From assembly GCA_027886185.1 (NCBI GenBank), contig WOAB01000093.1, forward strand, positions 6,696,001 to 6,760,000: 64,000 nucleotides of DNA, read 5' to 3'. The position numbers were made by a program, and so were the translations under genes. The DNA is from Rheum nobile (lineage: Eukaryota; Streptophyta; Magnoliopsida; Caryophyllales; Polygonaceae). Positions within the stretch are counted from its first letter, which is position 1; every line of letters starts with the position of its first letter. Positions 46,854 to 57,371 of this stretch are shown one piece after another. Under the pieces are notes generated by a model. That model did no database searches. It had not been told where the DNA came from and was given only the letters and a program-made list of their open reading frames with translations.

Positions 46854-47302
46854 AGTCTACAATAATAAATAAAAATTAGCAAATACAACGTAAAATATAT
46901 ATAAATTTCATGTTTACTATAACCGAGATTGTTAACAAAAAATAGTAAACATAAATTCGTATAATTTACAATCTTAATAGTTATTTTCTTAGTTTAATAT
47001 ATCTTCTACGTCATGTGTTTCAAAGGAGATTGAACTCAATACACTGCTCTCTATTTTTTCTTACGATTGAATATGGTCAACCGTAAATGGCTGATCAGGA
47101 AAAATGCAACGTAAAATATATATTAAATTCATGTTTACTATAAACAAAACTTATCATTGAATTATACCACTGCAAATGGCTGATCAGGAAAAGTGTGGGT
47201 ACGATATATAATTCTGCACATAAGCTACTTATAGATTGATGGGAGATTGTGTGAAAGATTTTATATTAAAAGTAAATATCTTAATCCGATAAGGGAAAAT
47301 CA

Positions 47303-47592
47303 GGGGGAAATCTGGGAGGATATCACATGGCCTGCTTTTGATATGTATATGCCTATTTATTTAATTTAATTAATTGAAAATCTGTGAAATCTCGAACCAT
47401 GTGCCTATTTGTTTATTCAATTAAATGGAAATCTGTTGAATACGAAATTAGGGGGAAATCTGGGAGGATATCACATAGCCTGCTTTTTGATATGTATATG
47501 CCTATTTATTTAATTTAATTAATTGAAATTTTTTGAATACCGAACCATATGCCTATTTGTTTATTGAATTAATTGGAAATCTGTTGAATACC
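47303..47592. repeat. Tandem duplication inside Helitron
   Basis: GGGGGAAATCTGGGAGGATA starts at 47303 and again at 47451; the following text (ATGTATATGCCTATTTATTT...) also repeats. Unit about 148 bp, two copies. Confidence 0.85.
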
Positions 47593-47820
47593 GACTGATG
47601 GGCATAGATTGTTTAACCGAGATTCTTTGCAAATCAAAAAACTAATATTATTCTACTTTATCTAAAAATAAAATAATTATTAATTAATTAAAATTTTAAA
47701 ATAAGCGGGGTCAAGTAAAATTTCAACTAATCAATTATTTTAATATGGGGTGATGTGGCGCTATTCAACGGACGACACGTAGCAGAAATTACTACTGCTA
47801 ATTGATTACAATATATAGGA

Positions 47821-48066
47821 TATTACAAAAAAATCCATCTTAAGAAGAAGAAGAAAATAGGTTGCAACAAAATTAGAATGTACAAATATAAATTAAACAA
47901 ACTAATATTATATATGTATTAATATTTACTAGATGTATCTTCAAATAAAACAGTTTTCGTAAGTTACAAAATGGAAAGAAAAACAAGGAGCTAGTGTCCA
48001 TTTGGTATATATTTACAAATTTAGTGAGTGATATGTCAATACTTGTAAAGTTAGGATTTTATATAA
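47821..48066. other. Short AT-rich gap, nothing recognised
   Basis: Between the Helitron and the Mutator-like element; no ORF or repeat seen. Confidence 0.5.
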
Positions 48067-48072
48067 ATGAAA

Positions 48073-48362
48073 CGGATATTTCGCGTGGTGCTCCTCAGTT
48101 TTGGGCTTTTTCGCGAAATATCCACAGGTTTTGACATTTTCACCTGGTACCCCTCAGTTTTTGTTAAATTTCGCCATATGCCCTTCTGTAAGCCTCCGTT
48201 AGAAATCTGTTAAAGTAAATAAATAAATAAAAAGGCAACGGATATCAAAACAGACGCTTCTTCCTCGATCTTCTTCTTCCTCGATCTTCTTCCTCAGCGG
48301 CAAATCCGACAACCAGACGCTTCTTCCTCGGAGGGTTGGGCTGGGCGCCGGCTGGAGAACGG
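48073..48362 (+). repeat. Left terminal inverted repeat of ALMT-carrying element
   Basis: Pairs with 48973-49273; its inner 110 bases are coding text of the captured gene, seen again on the other arm. Confidence 0.85.
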
Positions 48363-48898
48363 ACGAGCTTGCCCAGCTCCCTGACGGACTCCGCGACCCT
48401 CCCGGCGCAGGTGACGACATCGAGCAGAAGCGACGCCACAGTCGCCGCCGGCATTACGTCAGCGACGTTGTGCTCGGCCCAAACCCTCGTGTGGAGGCGC
48501 GATCTTAGGGTTTTCGCTGCCAATTGGGAGTTCCGGAGGTGGGTTTTCGCTGCCGGAGGCGGCATCGTCATTTTCTTCATCGCCATTGAGATTTCCTTTA
48601 GGGTTTTGCCTGATTTCGAGCTCATCTTTCTACAAACGTCTTCGATTTTCTCCTTCACCTCTTTTGGAGCCTGAAAATTAGAGCTCGATGAATCACAAAT
48701 TTCACTGCTAGGCTATGAAATTGGACAACAAGATCGAATTTGGGGTAAAATTACTTGGTCACGAGCATGAAGGTAACGGTTGAGAGCTTCAATGGTGCAG
48801 GCGCATTGACGGGTGACATCACCCACCTTCTGGTATTGCTCCCATGGATGACGGTACCTGAACCTCCCATGTCTGGGCTCCCATCTCGCAAAATTAAT
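48245..48898 (-). pseudogene. Captured fragment of aluminium-activated malate transporter (ALMT) gene
   Basis: The first exon (48898-48755, 48 codons) reads INFARWEPRHGRFRYRHPWE, containing the ALMT hallmark WEPxHG, then VTRQCACTIEALNRYL. A 5' splice GT and a 3' CAG bracket an intron of about 80 bases (48754-48671), and exon 2 starts APKEVKEKIEDVCRKMSSKS. It goes on with GKTLKEISMAMKKM, and later VASLLLDVVTCAGRVAESVR near the C-terminus of ALMTs. ALMTs are anion channels of the plasma membrane or tonoplast. Only the cytosolic tail is here: the membrane region is missing, and the end runs into the terminal repeat (RRSRKKRLF). It cannot be a channel but may make antisense or truncated transcripts. 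Confidence 0.82.
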
Positions 48899-48972
48899 CT
48901 GCGAAAAAAATCAATTTCAGCCCATGCCCACGATTTTGCCATAGTCAAGAGAACTGTTCACAAAATCTAGAA

Positions 48973-49273
48973 CCGTTCTCCAGTCGGCGCCCAGCCCAGC
49001 CCTCCGAGGAAGAAGCGTCTGGTTGTCGGATTTGCCGCTGAGGAAGAAGATCGAGGAAGAAGAAGCCCAATCCCTTTACGAATTACATTCCAACTTCTGT
49101 TTTGCCTTTTCTTTTTTTTTTCTTTTTTTACTTTAACAGATTTCTAACCGAGGCTTACGAAAGGGCATATGGCGAAATTTGACAAAAACTGAGGGGTACC
49201 GGGTGAAAATGTCAAAACCTGTGGGTATTTCGCGAAAAAGCCTAAAACTGAGGGACACCACGCGAAATATCCG
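48973..49273 (-). repeat. Right terminal inverted repeat of ALMT-carrying element
   Basis: Reverse complement of 48073-48362, including CGCCCAGCCCAGCCCTCCGA and the terminal AAATATCCG. Confidence 0.85.
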
Positions 49274-49279
49274 ATGAAA

Positions 49280-49981
49280 GTATTAAAGCAAATCAGGTGT
49301 TCATGAGCGATAAGGCTTCGGGTGCGCCCTTGGCTGCTGCCTGCTGCTATGGGGCTTGCAACAGGTGCAATGACCAGGCTCCTAAACCGAGCTATTGATA
49401 TATTAATCATTTAATTGTAATATACATTATATGCTTCTTGACTACTTCACCTTCGTGTTGAAACTTAAAAAGCATAATGGATCTATGTATGTAAATTAAA
49501 GCAAGCAAATTACAGAGAATCATGAGTCACACGCAAAGAAGATTGGACACTCTCGAAGCAATCGCAGTCTTGGATGATGCCAAGGCAAAGCTAATTTCAC
49601 ACACATTTTACGGCATTGGTCCTCTATGAATAACATATGCATGGTTGCCTATGGGAGAGTGTAATGTGGAGGGTCCACCACATTGATCACAAACTGATAC
49701 TTTGAACCAATTCTGATGCAAAGATCCAATGGCAATTTCAAGATTAGACCAAGTAAAGAGTATGGAATTATTTCCTGTTTATGCAAAAATGCTCAGGAAC
49801 TCAAACCATATGATGGGTAGAACCACAGTAACAAACTTAACTTGCAATGAAGAAATTTATAGAAGTATGGAAAGCATACAGCAGTTCCGAGCATTTGAAG
49901 CCTAACCTGAACAATGAAAGAGCTAGTCTGACTAGCATGAAGAGCATCCACCCCCTTTTTAAAAAAAGAAGCCGCCCCAAT
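49280..49981. other. 3' flank of the cullin gene
   Basis: Contains the likely CUL3 3' UTR (minus strand, below the stop at 49982) and no other ORF of note. An 88-codon ORF on the minus strand crosses into the Mutator-like end and is not a gene. Confidence 0.6.
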
Positions 49982-52900
49982 TCAAGCAAGATAGCGGTAC
50001 AGTTTCCTGTCAATGCTATCCCTCTCCAAGAAGTCTCTCTCTATAAGGGATTCGATCCGTTTCTTGATCTCCACTGGGTTAGGTAGGAACCGAGACTGCA
50101 ACTGCTTGGTCACCTCAGCAATGATGTTATTGTGATCAAGAACTCTTCTTGATTTCATGATCCTGACTACAGCAGCCTCAATCTGCGGCTTCCTGTCTTC
50201 CTCCACCCTCTGCCTCGTCTCCTGTTTCTCGGGCTCTGACTCTTTCTGTGCAACCACCGTGCCAATCTTCACCTTGTAGAATTTGCTCGTGAATTTGTCA
50301 TTGAACATGAAGTCGTCTGTTTCACCTATATCTTTGCTCATGGGCTCTTTTCGAAGAACGTTCTTCCCCTTCACACACGCCAGTGACTGCAAGCACCTCT
50401 TCAATTCAGGTGCAGGTATCTCTGTGGCCTGCTCAATTTCCTTGTATGAGAGCCGATCAGCATTGTTGAAGAGCATTAGGACACACATCTGGTAGGTGGA
50501 AACGTTTAGCTCGTGTTTCTGGTTCTTCCCAAAGGTTGCTTTTAAATCTGCTGTCCCCATATTGGTTTGCCAAGACAATCTCCTACCAGTGTGAGTACCA
50601 AGGTAATATGACCTGAACTTCTCACAAAGTGCAGATAACTCGGCTGGCAAGTTACAAGGAGGGCAGGGCTGAGTAGGCCAAGAACCAGTTGTTAGGACCT
50701 GAACAACTAGAGTAGGTCCATCCCCTGTTTCGGCACCTTGACTGTTATAAAATCCTTGCATTGTGTCCTGGGATGTTTTCATGTCTGTGAACATGCCTTC
50801 CAACTTAGAAGTGAACTGATATCCACACTCAGTTTTGAGCTTGACTATGAGACTTCTCTCAGCATCATCAGACACGGTCTTTCCTGAGAGCAGTCTTTTA
50901 GCTAAGTGCTGCTTATAATACTTCTCAAACACATCCTTCTCCTGCAAGTAGCGGAAAAGCATCATGACCTTGTCAAGGATAATCTCCACATCATCCTCAC
51001 TTACGCCTTTAAGACCTTTCCGGAGTTTGTCATCCACAAACAAAGATATGAACTCTGGGGAGCGAGGATTCAAGTTGATGAAATATTCAAAAGAGGAATT
51101 CAAAGCATTTTGGAATGTCTTATCATTGTTGAAAGCTGAGACTATGATGTTATCATACTTGTCTTTTTCATCCAGAAGACGTTGCACAAACTCCACAGGA
51201 TCCTTCGCTTTTTCTGGATCAGTAACCAACTGCTTGCCTATATCTCTTAAATGAGAAGTCATCACATCCCGAATGGTCGACAAACCATTGGAAACACGGC
51301 GGAACAAGTTGTACATTCTTCCCAAGTCTTCGTACTTATCATCAAGAAGCATATTCACCAGGCCTGAATTCTCCATGTGAACCAATCTCTGCATGTGGTT
51401 AGCAATCATTTCCTTCTCAACAACACTAGTGATCTTGCTTTCACTTTTAGCATCCAAATAGTGGGACACCCTATCTATTTCTTCATTCAGACGCTTCTCT
51501 GCTTTCTTCAAATAGTCACCACAATCACAGCACTCAATGAATTGTTGAGATTCAACACTGTAAAAATCAGCTGACACATCAAGAAAGGGCTTCTCAAAGT
51601 CCTGTTGATAAACAGAAGAACCCAGATCCATCAACATCTTGATGATATTCCTCATAAGTCCCCTGTTAATGACTTCACCGGTTCTTTCTCTGAGTATCAA
51701 TTCAAGAAGCGTACTGAGTAGCCTGTTCTGGATGTTGTCTGAATGGATAACATTGTCCCTCCATAGATTCAGGCCAAGCTCGTACACTGGGGTCTTATGA
51801 GTACTAGGAACAAAAGTCCTGTCCATGTACATTAGTATGTCTCTTATCATTTGTAGTGCTTTGTTATGGTCAGTCCATTTCCGATTCAGCTCTTCAAGAA
51901 AGAAAGCTCCTTGAGCAGCCTCTATGTACTTTGAAATTTCCTTTAAATGTGCAGTCATGGTCATCACAAGACCTGAATAGAGCCTCTCTCCAAATTTATG
52001 GAGCACCATATTGTAAGCATTTCTGCACTCAAGACAAATTTTGAGATTAGAGGGAACACAATTCGACAAAAACTTCAATGCATCGGGAATTGAAGACATA
52101 GAAAAAATGATATAAAGCTGGCAAAAATCCCCCCTTGCCTTTAACCTGACATCTAAGGCAAGCAGATACCCCGCCCTGTCTACATTTCTTCCATTACAAG
52201 CCCTTAAAAATTTCTCAAACGATAATACGGACTTATATGGTATAGGCATATATTAAACTTGTGATTAATTTCCTACGATGCCAATTACTATGAATGCCTT
52301 TCAATTCAATACGCCGAAGCCCCAGGAAGTCCAAGTTACTGGAACAATAAGTGGTAGCACTAGGTGTGCACATATTTAAGCAACAGATTTTCAGGCAGAG
52401 AAAGAACTCCAATAGGGCAGTCTGACGCAATATCTTTTTATAGTCGGATATGAGAGGTTGGGACTGGAGTAATTAATAGTCACAGGTCACATTCACTTTC
52501 ATACTTCATTTGTATTGAACTGGATGACTTCACTGAGACAAATTCATAGTCCCCTCATTACGCAGAAGTTTTTGCCGCGGAAGTTAATACAAGTTAAACT
52601 CGAGCACATCTGAATTTGCCTTTTGGTAATATTCTTCATGTAATTGTAAGAAGAAACACATGAACATCTGAATTTCCTATCACTACCTATTGCAGAATAA
52701 AGACCAAAACAGACATCCATTCTATCTGCTTCTGTCTTTGAGAATGTGTGGTCAGCTTGACAACTTACTTCCGAAACTCAACAGAAAAATGATTGCAATT
52801 TTTTTTTAAATGGACGTAATATCTGTCCCTAAATATTAACCCTAATTGTCCATGAATCTCAATAACAACCAGAGCAGCTTCCCACATCCAAAAAGTGTCC

Positions 52901-53472
52901 AGTCTAAAAGAAACCATCAGTTTCAGATTGCACTGGCAAATGCTTTTCACCTACAACTTATTCCCAATCAACTAAGACAAAGAAATGAAATAGGGCATGC
53001 CAAAACAAATTCCGAATGAAAACATATCATGCGACGTCTGATCACATTCAATTGCTTATAAAAAGTAGATACTAGATAGACACCAGAATCAGCTCTAACT
53101 ATACATTTCTTCCAATTCAAGCAAATATAGCGAAACCATAGAGAATCTGAGAAAACTATACTTTAAAGAAATCCAAGAACAACATGAGCAGCAAACCAAA
53201 GAAGAGATTAGGTGGTAACATAATCATGCAATATATGGAGGGAAGGAAAAACAAATAGATTCATCATTAATTAACCACAATAGTATTATGAACATAAATT
53301 AGTAGAGGGACCTGTAGAGCTCTTCAAAGCTGAGACCACTAGCATTGTGGTTATAAATCTCATGAATAGCATGCTCTAGAATCTTCCAAGTCTTCTCAGC
53401 ATATTTTGGATCCACAACCACCCTATGCTTAAAAGCCTCTATCTGGAAGTTCCTCTTCTTCTGATTACTCAT
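49982..53472 (-). CDS. CUL3: Cullin-3, scaffold of BTB-type ubiquitin ligases
   Basis: Join of exon 1 (53472-53312, 161 nt) and exon 2 (52022-49982); the intron (53311-52023, 1289 bp) starts GT and ends TGCAG. The product is 733 residues, as expected for plant CUL3. Exon 1 opens MSNQKKRNFQIEAFKHRVVV, the conserved N-terminal that binds BTB adaptors; cullin repeats follow, then the cullin homology region with FVDDKLRKGLKG, YYKQHLAKRLLSGKT and TECGYQFTSKLEGMFTDM. Near the C-terminus RIMKSRR holds the lysine (about residue 677) that takes NEDD8, and the protein ends KLYRYLA. CUL3 bridges BTB substrate receptors and the RBX1 RING protein in nucleus and cytoplasm. Plants use it in light, ethylene and defence signalling. 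No disruption is seen; the start is fixed by homology. Codons before 52022 in the open frame are intron. Confidence 0.97.
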
Positions 53473-54050
53473 GTTACCGGCAGCAACACCTCAAAAAACG
53501 GCCAAATTCAGCACAAAAACTCACCTAAATCAATTGAAATCAATTAAGAATCCGAAACTAAAACAAAAACCTAAAAACCAAGATAAATAAGACGAACCTC
53601 TAAAATCTTCAACAGTTTCTAAATGCCGTTAAGTTGATATTATCTACCAGATTCGGATAAAAAAAGTCGCAAGGAACAAATTAAGAACCAATTTCATTCA
53701 GTCCAAAGATCCACGAACACGGCATCCACGGGAAGATCCGGATACGTAAGGGTTGAAAATTTGTAGCAGAACAACCACGACAAACTCAGATTGAACCGCA
53801 AAAGAGAATAATTGAATTTAGCTAGGGTTTGGAGGCGAAGAGAGCAGAAGCGGGAGAAATTAGAAGAGAGAGAAAGGAGAAGAAGGAGATGATCAAGAAT
53901 CTGGAAACCCCCAATTGGAATTTGGGTTTGAAAAACGGGTCGGATCAAAGGGGATTGGGGGTGAGGACTGAGGAGGGAGAGGAGACGGTTCGGAGGAGCA
54001 ATGATTCGCTTTCAAGATCTCTCTGCGCTATTTATTTTGGATCAGTCCAT
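53473..54050 (-). promoter_or_regulatory. CUL3 5' UTR and core promoter
   Basis: Between 53473 and about 53900 the minus strand is a CT-rich leader (CTCTCTCTTCT-like text around 53860) typical of plant 5' UTRs. AAATAAATAG on the minus strand at 54028-54037 is a candidate TATA box. The promoter stops being unique at about 54071, where the foldback element starts. An intron in the leader is possible but not proven. Confidence 0.5.
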
Positions 54051-54070
54051 ATGCAAACGAAACGCCGTCT

Positions 54071-54358
54071 ATATGCAAACTGTTTTGTGCGTTAAGGCTA
54101 AACGTACAGGCTGGTGCGTTTAGGCTTAATGTAAGGGACAAAACTGGAATAAAAGTGAAAAAAATATCCAGAATGACACTATAGTTGTGCGTTAAGCCTT
54201 AACGTATGGCACTGTAGATGTGCGTTAAGGCTTAACGCACATACAAACAAAAAAAAAAAATTGTCCCATAATCATGTAGAGAATTTCAATACGAGTCCGT
54301 ACATATAAAATTCGTCCAAAACGGACATCGTTTGCCCCTCCAAAAGCCCAAAAAACAA
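54071..54358 (+). repeat. Left inverted end of foldback-like element
   Basis: Pairs with 57030-57371. Contains two copies of a TGCGTTAAG-CTTAACGCA palindrome (about 54187 and 54222) and a related half-site at 54086. Confidence 0.75.
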
Positions 54359-54474
54359 AGTCTTCCTACCCATTTTTTTTACAATTTGGTGCCCGGCATA
54401 TAGCGCATTGTAGTTAATTTTTTTGGTTTTTTTTTTGCATTTTTCTACTATAATTTTGTATAAATTTTAATACG

Positions 54475-56510
54475 AGTCCGTACATATAAAATATAATGAA
54501 ATACTATAGTATATAAGTGTAACTATATGAAATATAATAAAATACTATAGTATATAAGTCTAAGTATACTAGATTTAATGAAATACTATAGTATATAAGC
54601 GTAACTATATGAAATATAATAAAATACTATAGTACATAAGTGTAACTATATGAAATTTAATGAAATACTATAGTATGTAAGTCTAAGTATACTATATTTA
54701 ATGAAATATTATAGTATATAAGTCTAAGTATACTAGACTTATATACTATAGTATACTAGATTTAATGAAATACTATAGTATATTCCATTAAATCTAGTAT
54801 ACTTAGACTTATATACTATAGTATTTCATTATATTTTATATATTTACACTTATGTACTATAGTATTTCATATAGTTACACTTATGTACTATAATATTTCA
54901 TTAAATCTAGTATACTTAGACTTATATACTATAGTATTTTATTATATTTCATATAGTTACACTTACGTACTATAGTATTTCATTACATCTAGTATACTTA
55001 GACTTATATACTATAGTATTTTATTAAATTTCATATAATTAAACTTATGTACTATAGTATTTCATTATATTTCATATAGTTACGCTTATATATTATAGTG
55101 TTTCATTAAATCTAGTATACTTAGACTTATATACTATAGTATTTTATTATATTTCATATAGTTACACTTACGTACTATAGTATTTCATTAAATTTCATAT
55201 AGTTATACTTATCAACTATAGTATTTCATTATATTTCATATAGTTACACTTATGTACTATAGTATTTCATTAAATCTAGTATACTTAGACTTATATATTA
55301 TAGTGTTTTATTAAATCTAGTATACTTAGACTTGTATACTATAGTATTTCATTAAATTTCATATAGTTACACTTATGTACTATAGTATTTCATTAAATTT
55401 CATATAGTTACACTTATGTACTATAGTATTTCATTATTTTTCATATAGTTACGCTTATGTACTATAGTATTCCATTAAATCTAGTATACCTAGACTTATA
55501 TATTATAGTGTTTCATTAAATTTAGTATACTTAGACTTATATACTATAGTATTTCATTATATTTCATATAGTTACACTTATATACTATAATATTTTATTA
55601 AATTTCATATAATTACACTTATGTACTATAGTATTTCATGAAATCTAGTATACTTAGACTTATAAACTATAGTATTTCATTATATTTCATATAGTTACAC
55701 TTATATACTATAGTATTTCATTATATTTCATATAGTCACACTTATGTACTATAGTATTTCATTGTATTTCATATAGTTACGCTTATATACTATAGTATTT
55801 CATTAAATTTCATATAGTTACACATATGTATTATAGTATTTCATTATATTTCATATAGTTACACTTATGTACTATAGTATTTCATTAAATTTCATATAGT
55901 TACACTTATAAACTATAGTATTTCATTATATTTCATATAGTTACACTTATATACTATAGTATTTTATTATATTTCATATAGTTACACTTATTTACTATAG
56001 TATTTCATGAAATCTAGTATACTTAGACTTATAAACTATAATATTTCATTATATTTCATATAGTTATACTTATATACTATAATATTTCATTATATTTCAT
56101 ATAGTCACACTTATGTACTATAGTATTTCATATAGTTACGCTTATGTACTATAGTATTTCATTATATTTCATATAGTTACACTTATGTACTATAGTATTT
56201 CATGAAATCTAGTATACTTAGACTTATAAACTATAGTATTTCATTATATTTCATATAGTTACACTTATATACTATAGTATTTCATTATATTTCATATAGT
56301 CACACTTATGTATTATAGTATTTCATGAAATCTAGTATACTTAGACTTATGTACTATAGTATTTCATTATATTTCATATAGTCACACTTATGTACTATAG
56401 TATTTCATTATATTTCATATAGTTACGCTTATGTACTATAGTATTTCATTAAATCTAGTATACCTAGACTTATATATTATAGTGTTTCATTAAATTTAGT
56501 ATACTTACCC
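54475..56510. repeat. 41-bp AT-rich satellite array, about 50 units, reversing near 54780
   Basis: Two alternating unit types, each 41 bp, share CTATAGTATTTCATTA. Type A continues AATCTAGTATACTTAGACTT; type B continues TATTTCATATAGTTACACTT. From about 54475 to 54780 the units run in the opposite direction, so the left part can pair with the rest. The array has no ORF, and no spacers of varying unrelated sequence. Confidence 0.92.
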
Positions 56511-56519
56511 CACTCTCCG

Positions 56520-57029
56520 TCCATTAGATCTGGGCCAATTCGATATCCATCTCCGTCCAACACATACCATCCTACCCCACTCTCCGTCCATTAGATCGTT
56601 AACGTAATTACAGATTTAAGCCGAACTTTTTATTTTCATTCAATTTCTCCACAACTTCAAAACTTGGGTATTTATGGAAAGAGAATTTCGGTTTTTAGCT
56701 TTATGGAAATTGGACGATATCTGGGCCAATTCGATATCGTTTTAGGTCAAACTTTATATGATTTCGAAGCTCTTCCCGAGACATTTCCAACCCCTATAAA
56801 TAGGGTACCTTTCAATGAGTTTTCGGTATCCAATTTAATCCCCAAAGCTCAAGAACCCTAGCTCCGCGGCCGTGTCTGTTCATTGAAGAAATTCGTCGAC
56901 CACCGTCCACCGTTGGAGTCACCGCTACCACCAAAAGTTGCGTCTGGAAGTTAGCTTCCAAAGCCCCAAGCTCTCACCGCCGATTACCCACCTCCGGTCG
57001 CCGCATTAGCCAGAATTTTATATGTCCGT
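56520..57029 (+). promoter_or_regulatory. Promoter- or LTR-like segment inside foldback element
   Basis: CCCCTATAAATAGGG (TATAAATA near 56797) is followed by AACCCTAGC and a C-rich leader. A short repeat TACCCCACTCTCCGTCCATT occurs twice (about 56508 and 56573). The ORF 56664-56861 across it has no recognised motif. It may be a captured promoter or an LTR piece. Confidence 0.4.
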
Positions 57030-57371
57030 TTTTTTGGGCTTTTGGAGGGGCAAACGATGTCCGTTTTGGACGAATTTTATATGTACGGGCTCGTATTGAA
57101 ATTCTCTACATGATTATGGGGCAATTATTATTTTTTTTGTATGTGCGTTAAGCCTTAACGCACTGTTACAGTGTCATACGTTAATGCTTAACGCACAGAT
57201 ACAGTGTCATTTTGGGCCTGTCTCCCTTGGCCCATTTCAACCTGTGCGTTATGCCTTAACGCACAGGTGGTACCCCTAAATTTTTCGAAAATGCCTCTTC
57301 TGTCCCTTGTGCGTTAAGACATATCGCACCCCACCCGTACGTTAAGACTTAACGCATATTTTGGTTTGCAT
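57030..57371 (-). repeat. Right inverted end of foldback-like element
   Basis: Mirror of the left end. Carries five variants of the palindrome (near 57143, 57180, 57243, 57310 and 57340). Confidence 0.75.

Larger units (their letters stand above)
46161..47820 (-). mobile_element. Helitron, minus strand, carrying an RPA-like gene
   Basis: Read on the minus strand the element starts TCCTATATATTG (47820) and ends with the hairpin CCCGTGC-AGG-GCACGGG (46188-46172), then TCTTCAA and CTAG at 46164-46161. The host bases next to it are A on the 5' side and T on the 3' side, the canonical A|T insertion site, and no target bases are duplicated. TC start, hairpin, CTAG end and A/T flanks together define a Helitron. 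No Rep/helicase is present, so it is non-autonomous; it encodes an RPA1-like (DUF223) protein, a cargo often found in plant Helitrons. It lies at the edge of the copia remnant's 5' end. Confidence 0.88.
48073..49273. mobile_element. Mutator-like element (Pack-MULE type) carrying ALMT gene exons
   Basis: Inverted ends, about 290-300 bp, begin CGGATATTTCGCGTGG at 48073 and mirror at 48973-49273 (CCACGCGAAATATCCG). The same 6 bases ATGAAA flank it on both sides (48067-48072, 49274-49279), shorter than the 9 bp usual for Mutator. Terminal wording (CGCCATATGCCCTTCTGT) is shared with the element at 16401, which has a clean 9-bp duplication, so I place both in one family. The element has no transposase. 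It carries two exons of a malate-channel gene in the correct order, with the intron between them, and part of the last exon is included in both inverted arms. Confidence 0.85.
54071..57371. mobile_element. Foldback-like element with inverted ends and an internal reversing satellite
   Basis: Ends are facing repeats of about 300 bp (54071-54358 and about 57030-57371), matching through words such as GATGTCCGTTTTGGACGAAT and TCATGTAGAGAATTTC. A 41-bp satellite fills about 54475-56510, and 56520-57029 holds promoter-like DNA. The element has no transposase and no clear target duplication: ATGCAAAC on the left and GTTTGCAT on the right are followed by unrelated bases. Its left end is about 30 bases from the CUL3 TATA candidate. 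I know of no exact family; it is a foldback or a non-autonomous DNA transposon by structure. Confidence 0.7.

Noticed and set aside
52023..52249. Extra 76 N-terminal codons of the CUL3 large frame
   Set aside because: They lie in the intron: a TGCAG acceptor at 52023-52027 joins exactly to exon 1 and gives the family's start and length.
54475..56510. CRISPR-like array
   Set aside because: Units are contiguous 41-mers without unique spacers, and this is a plant nuclear sequence.
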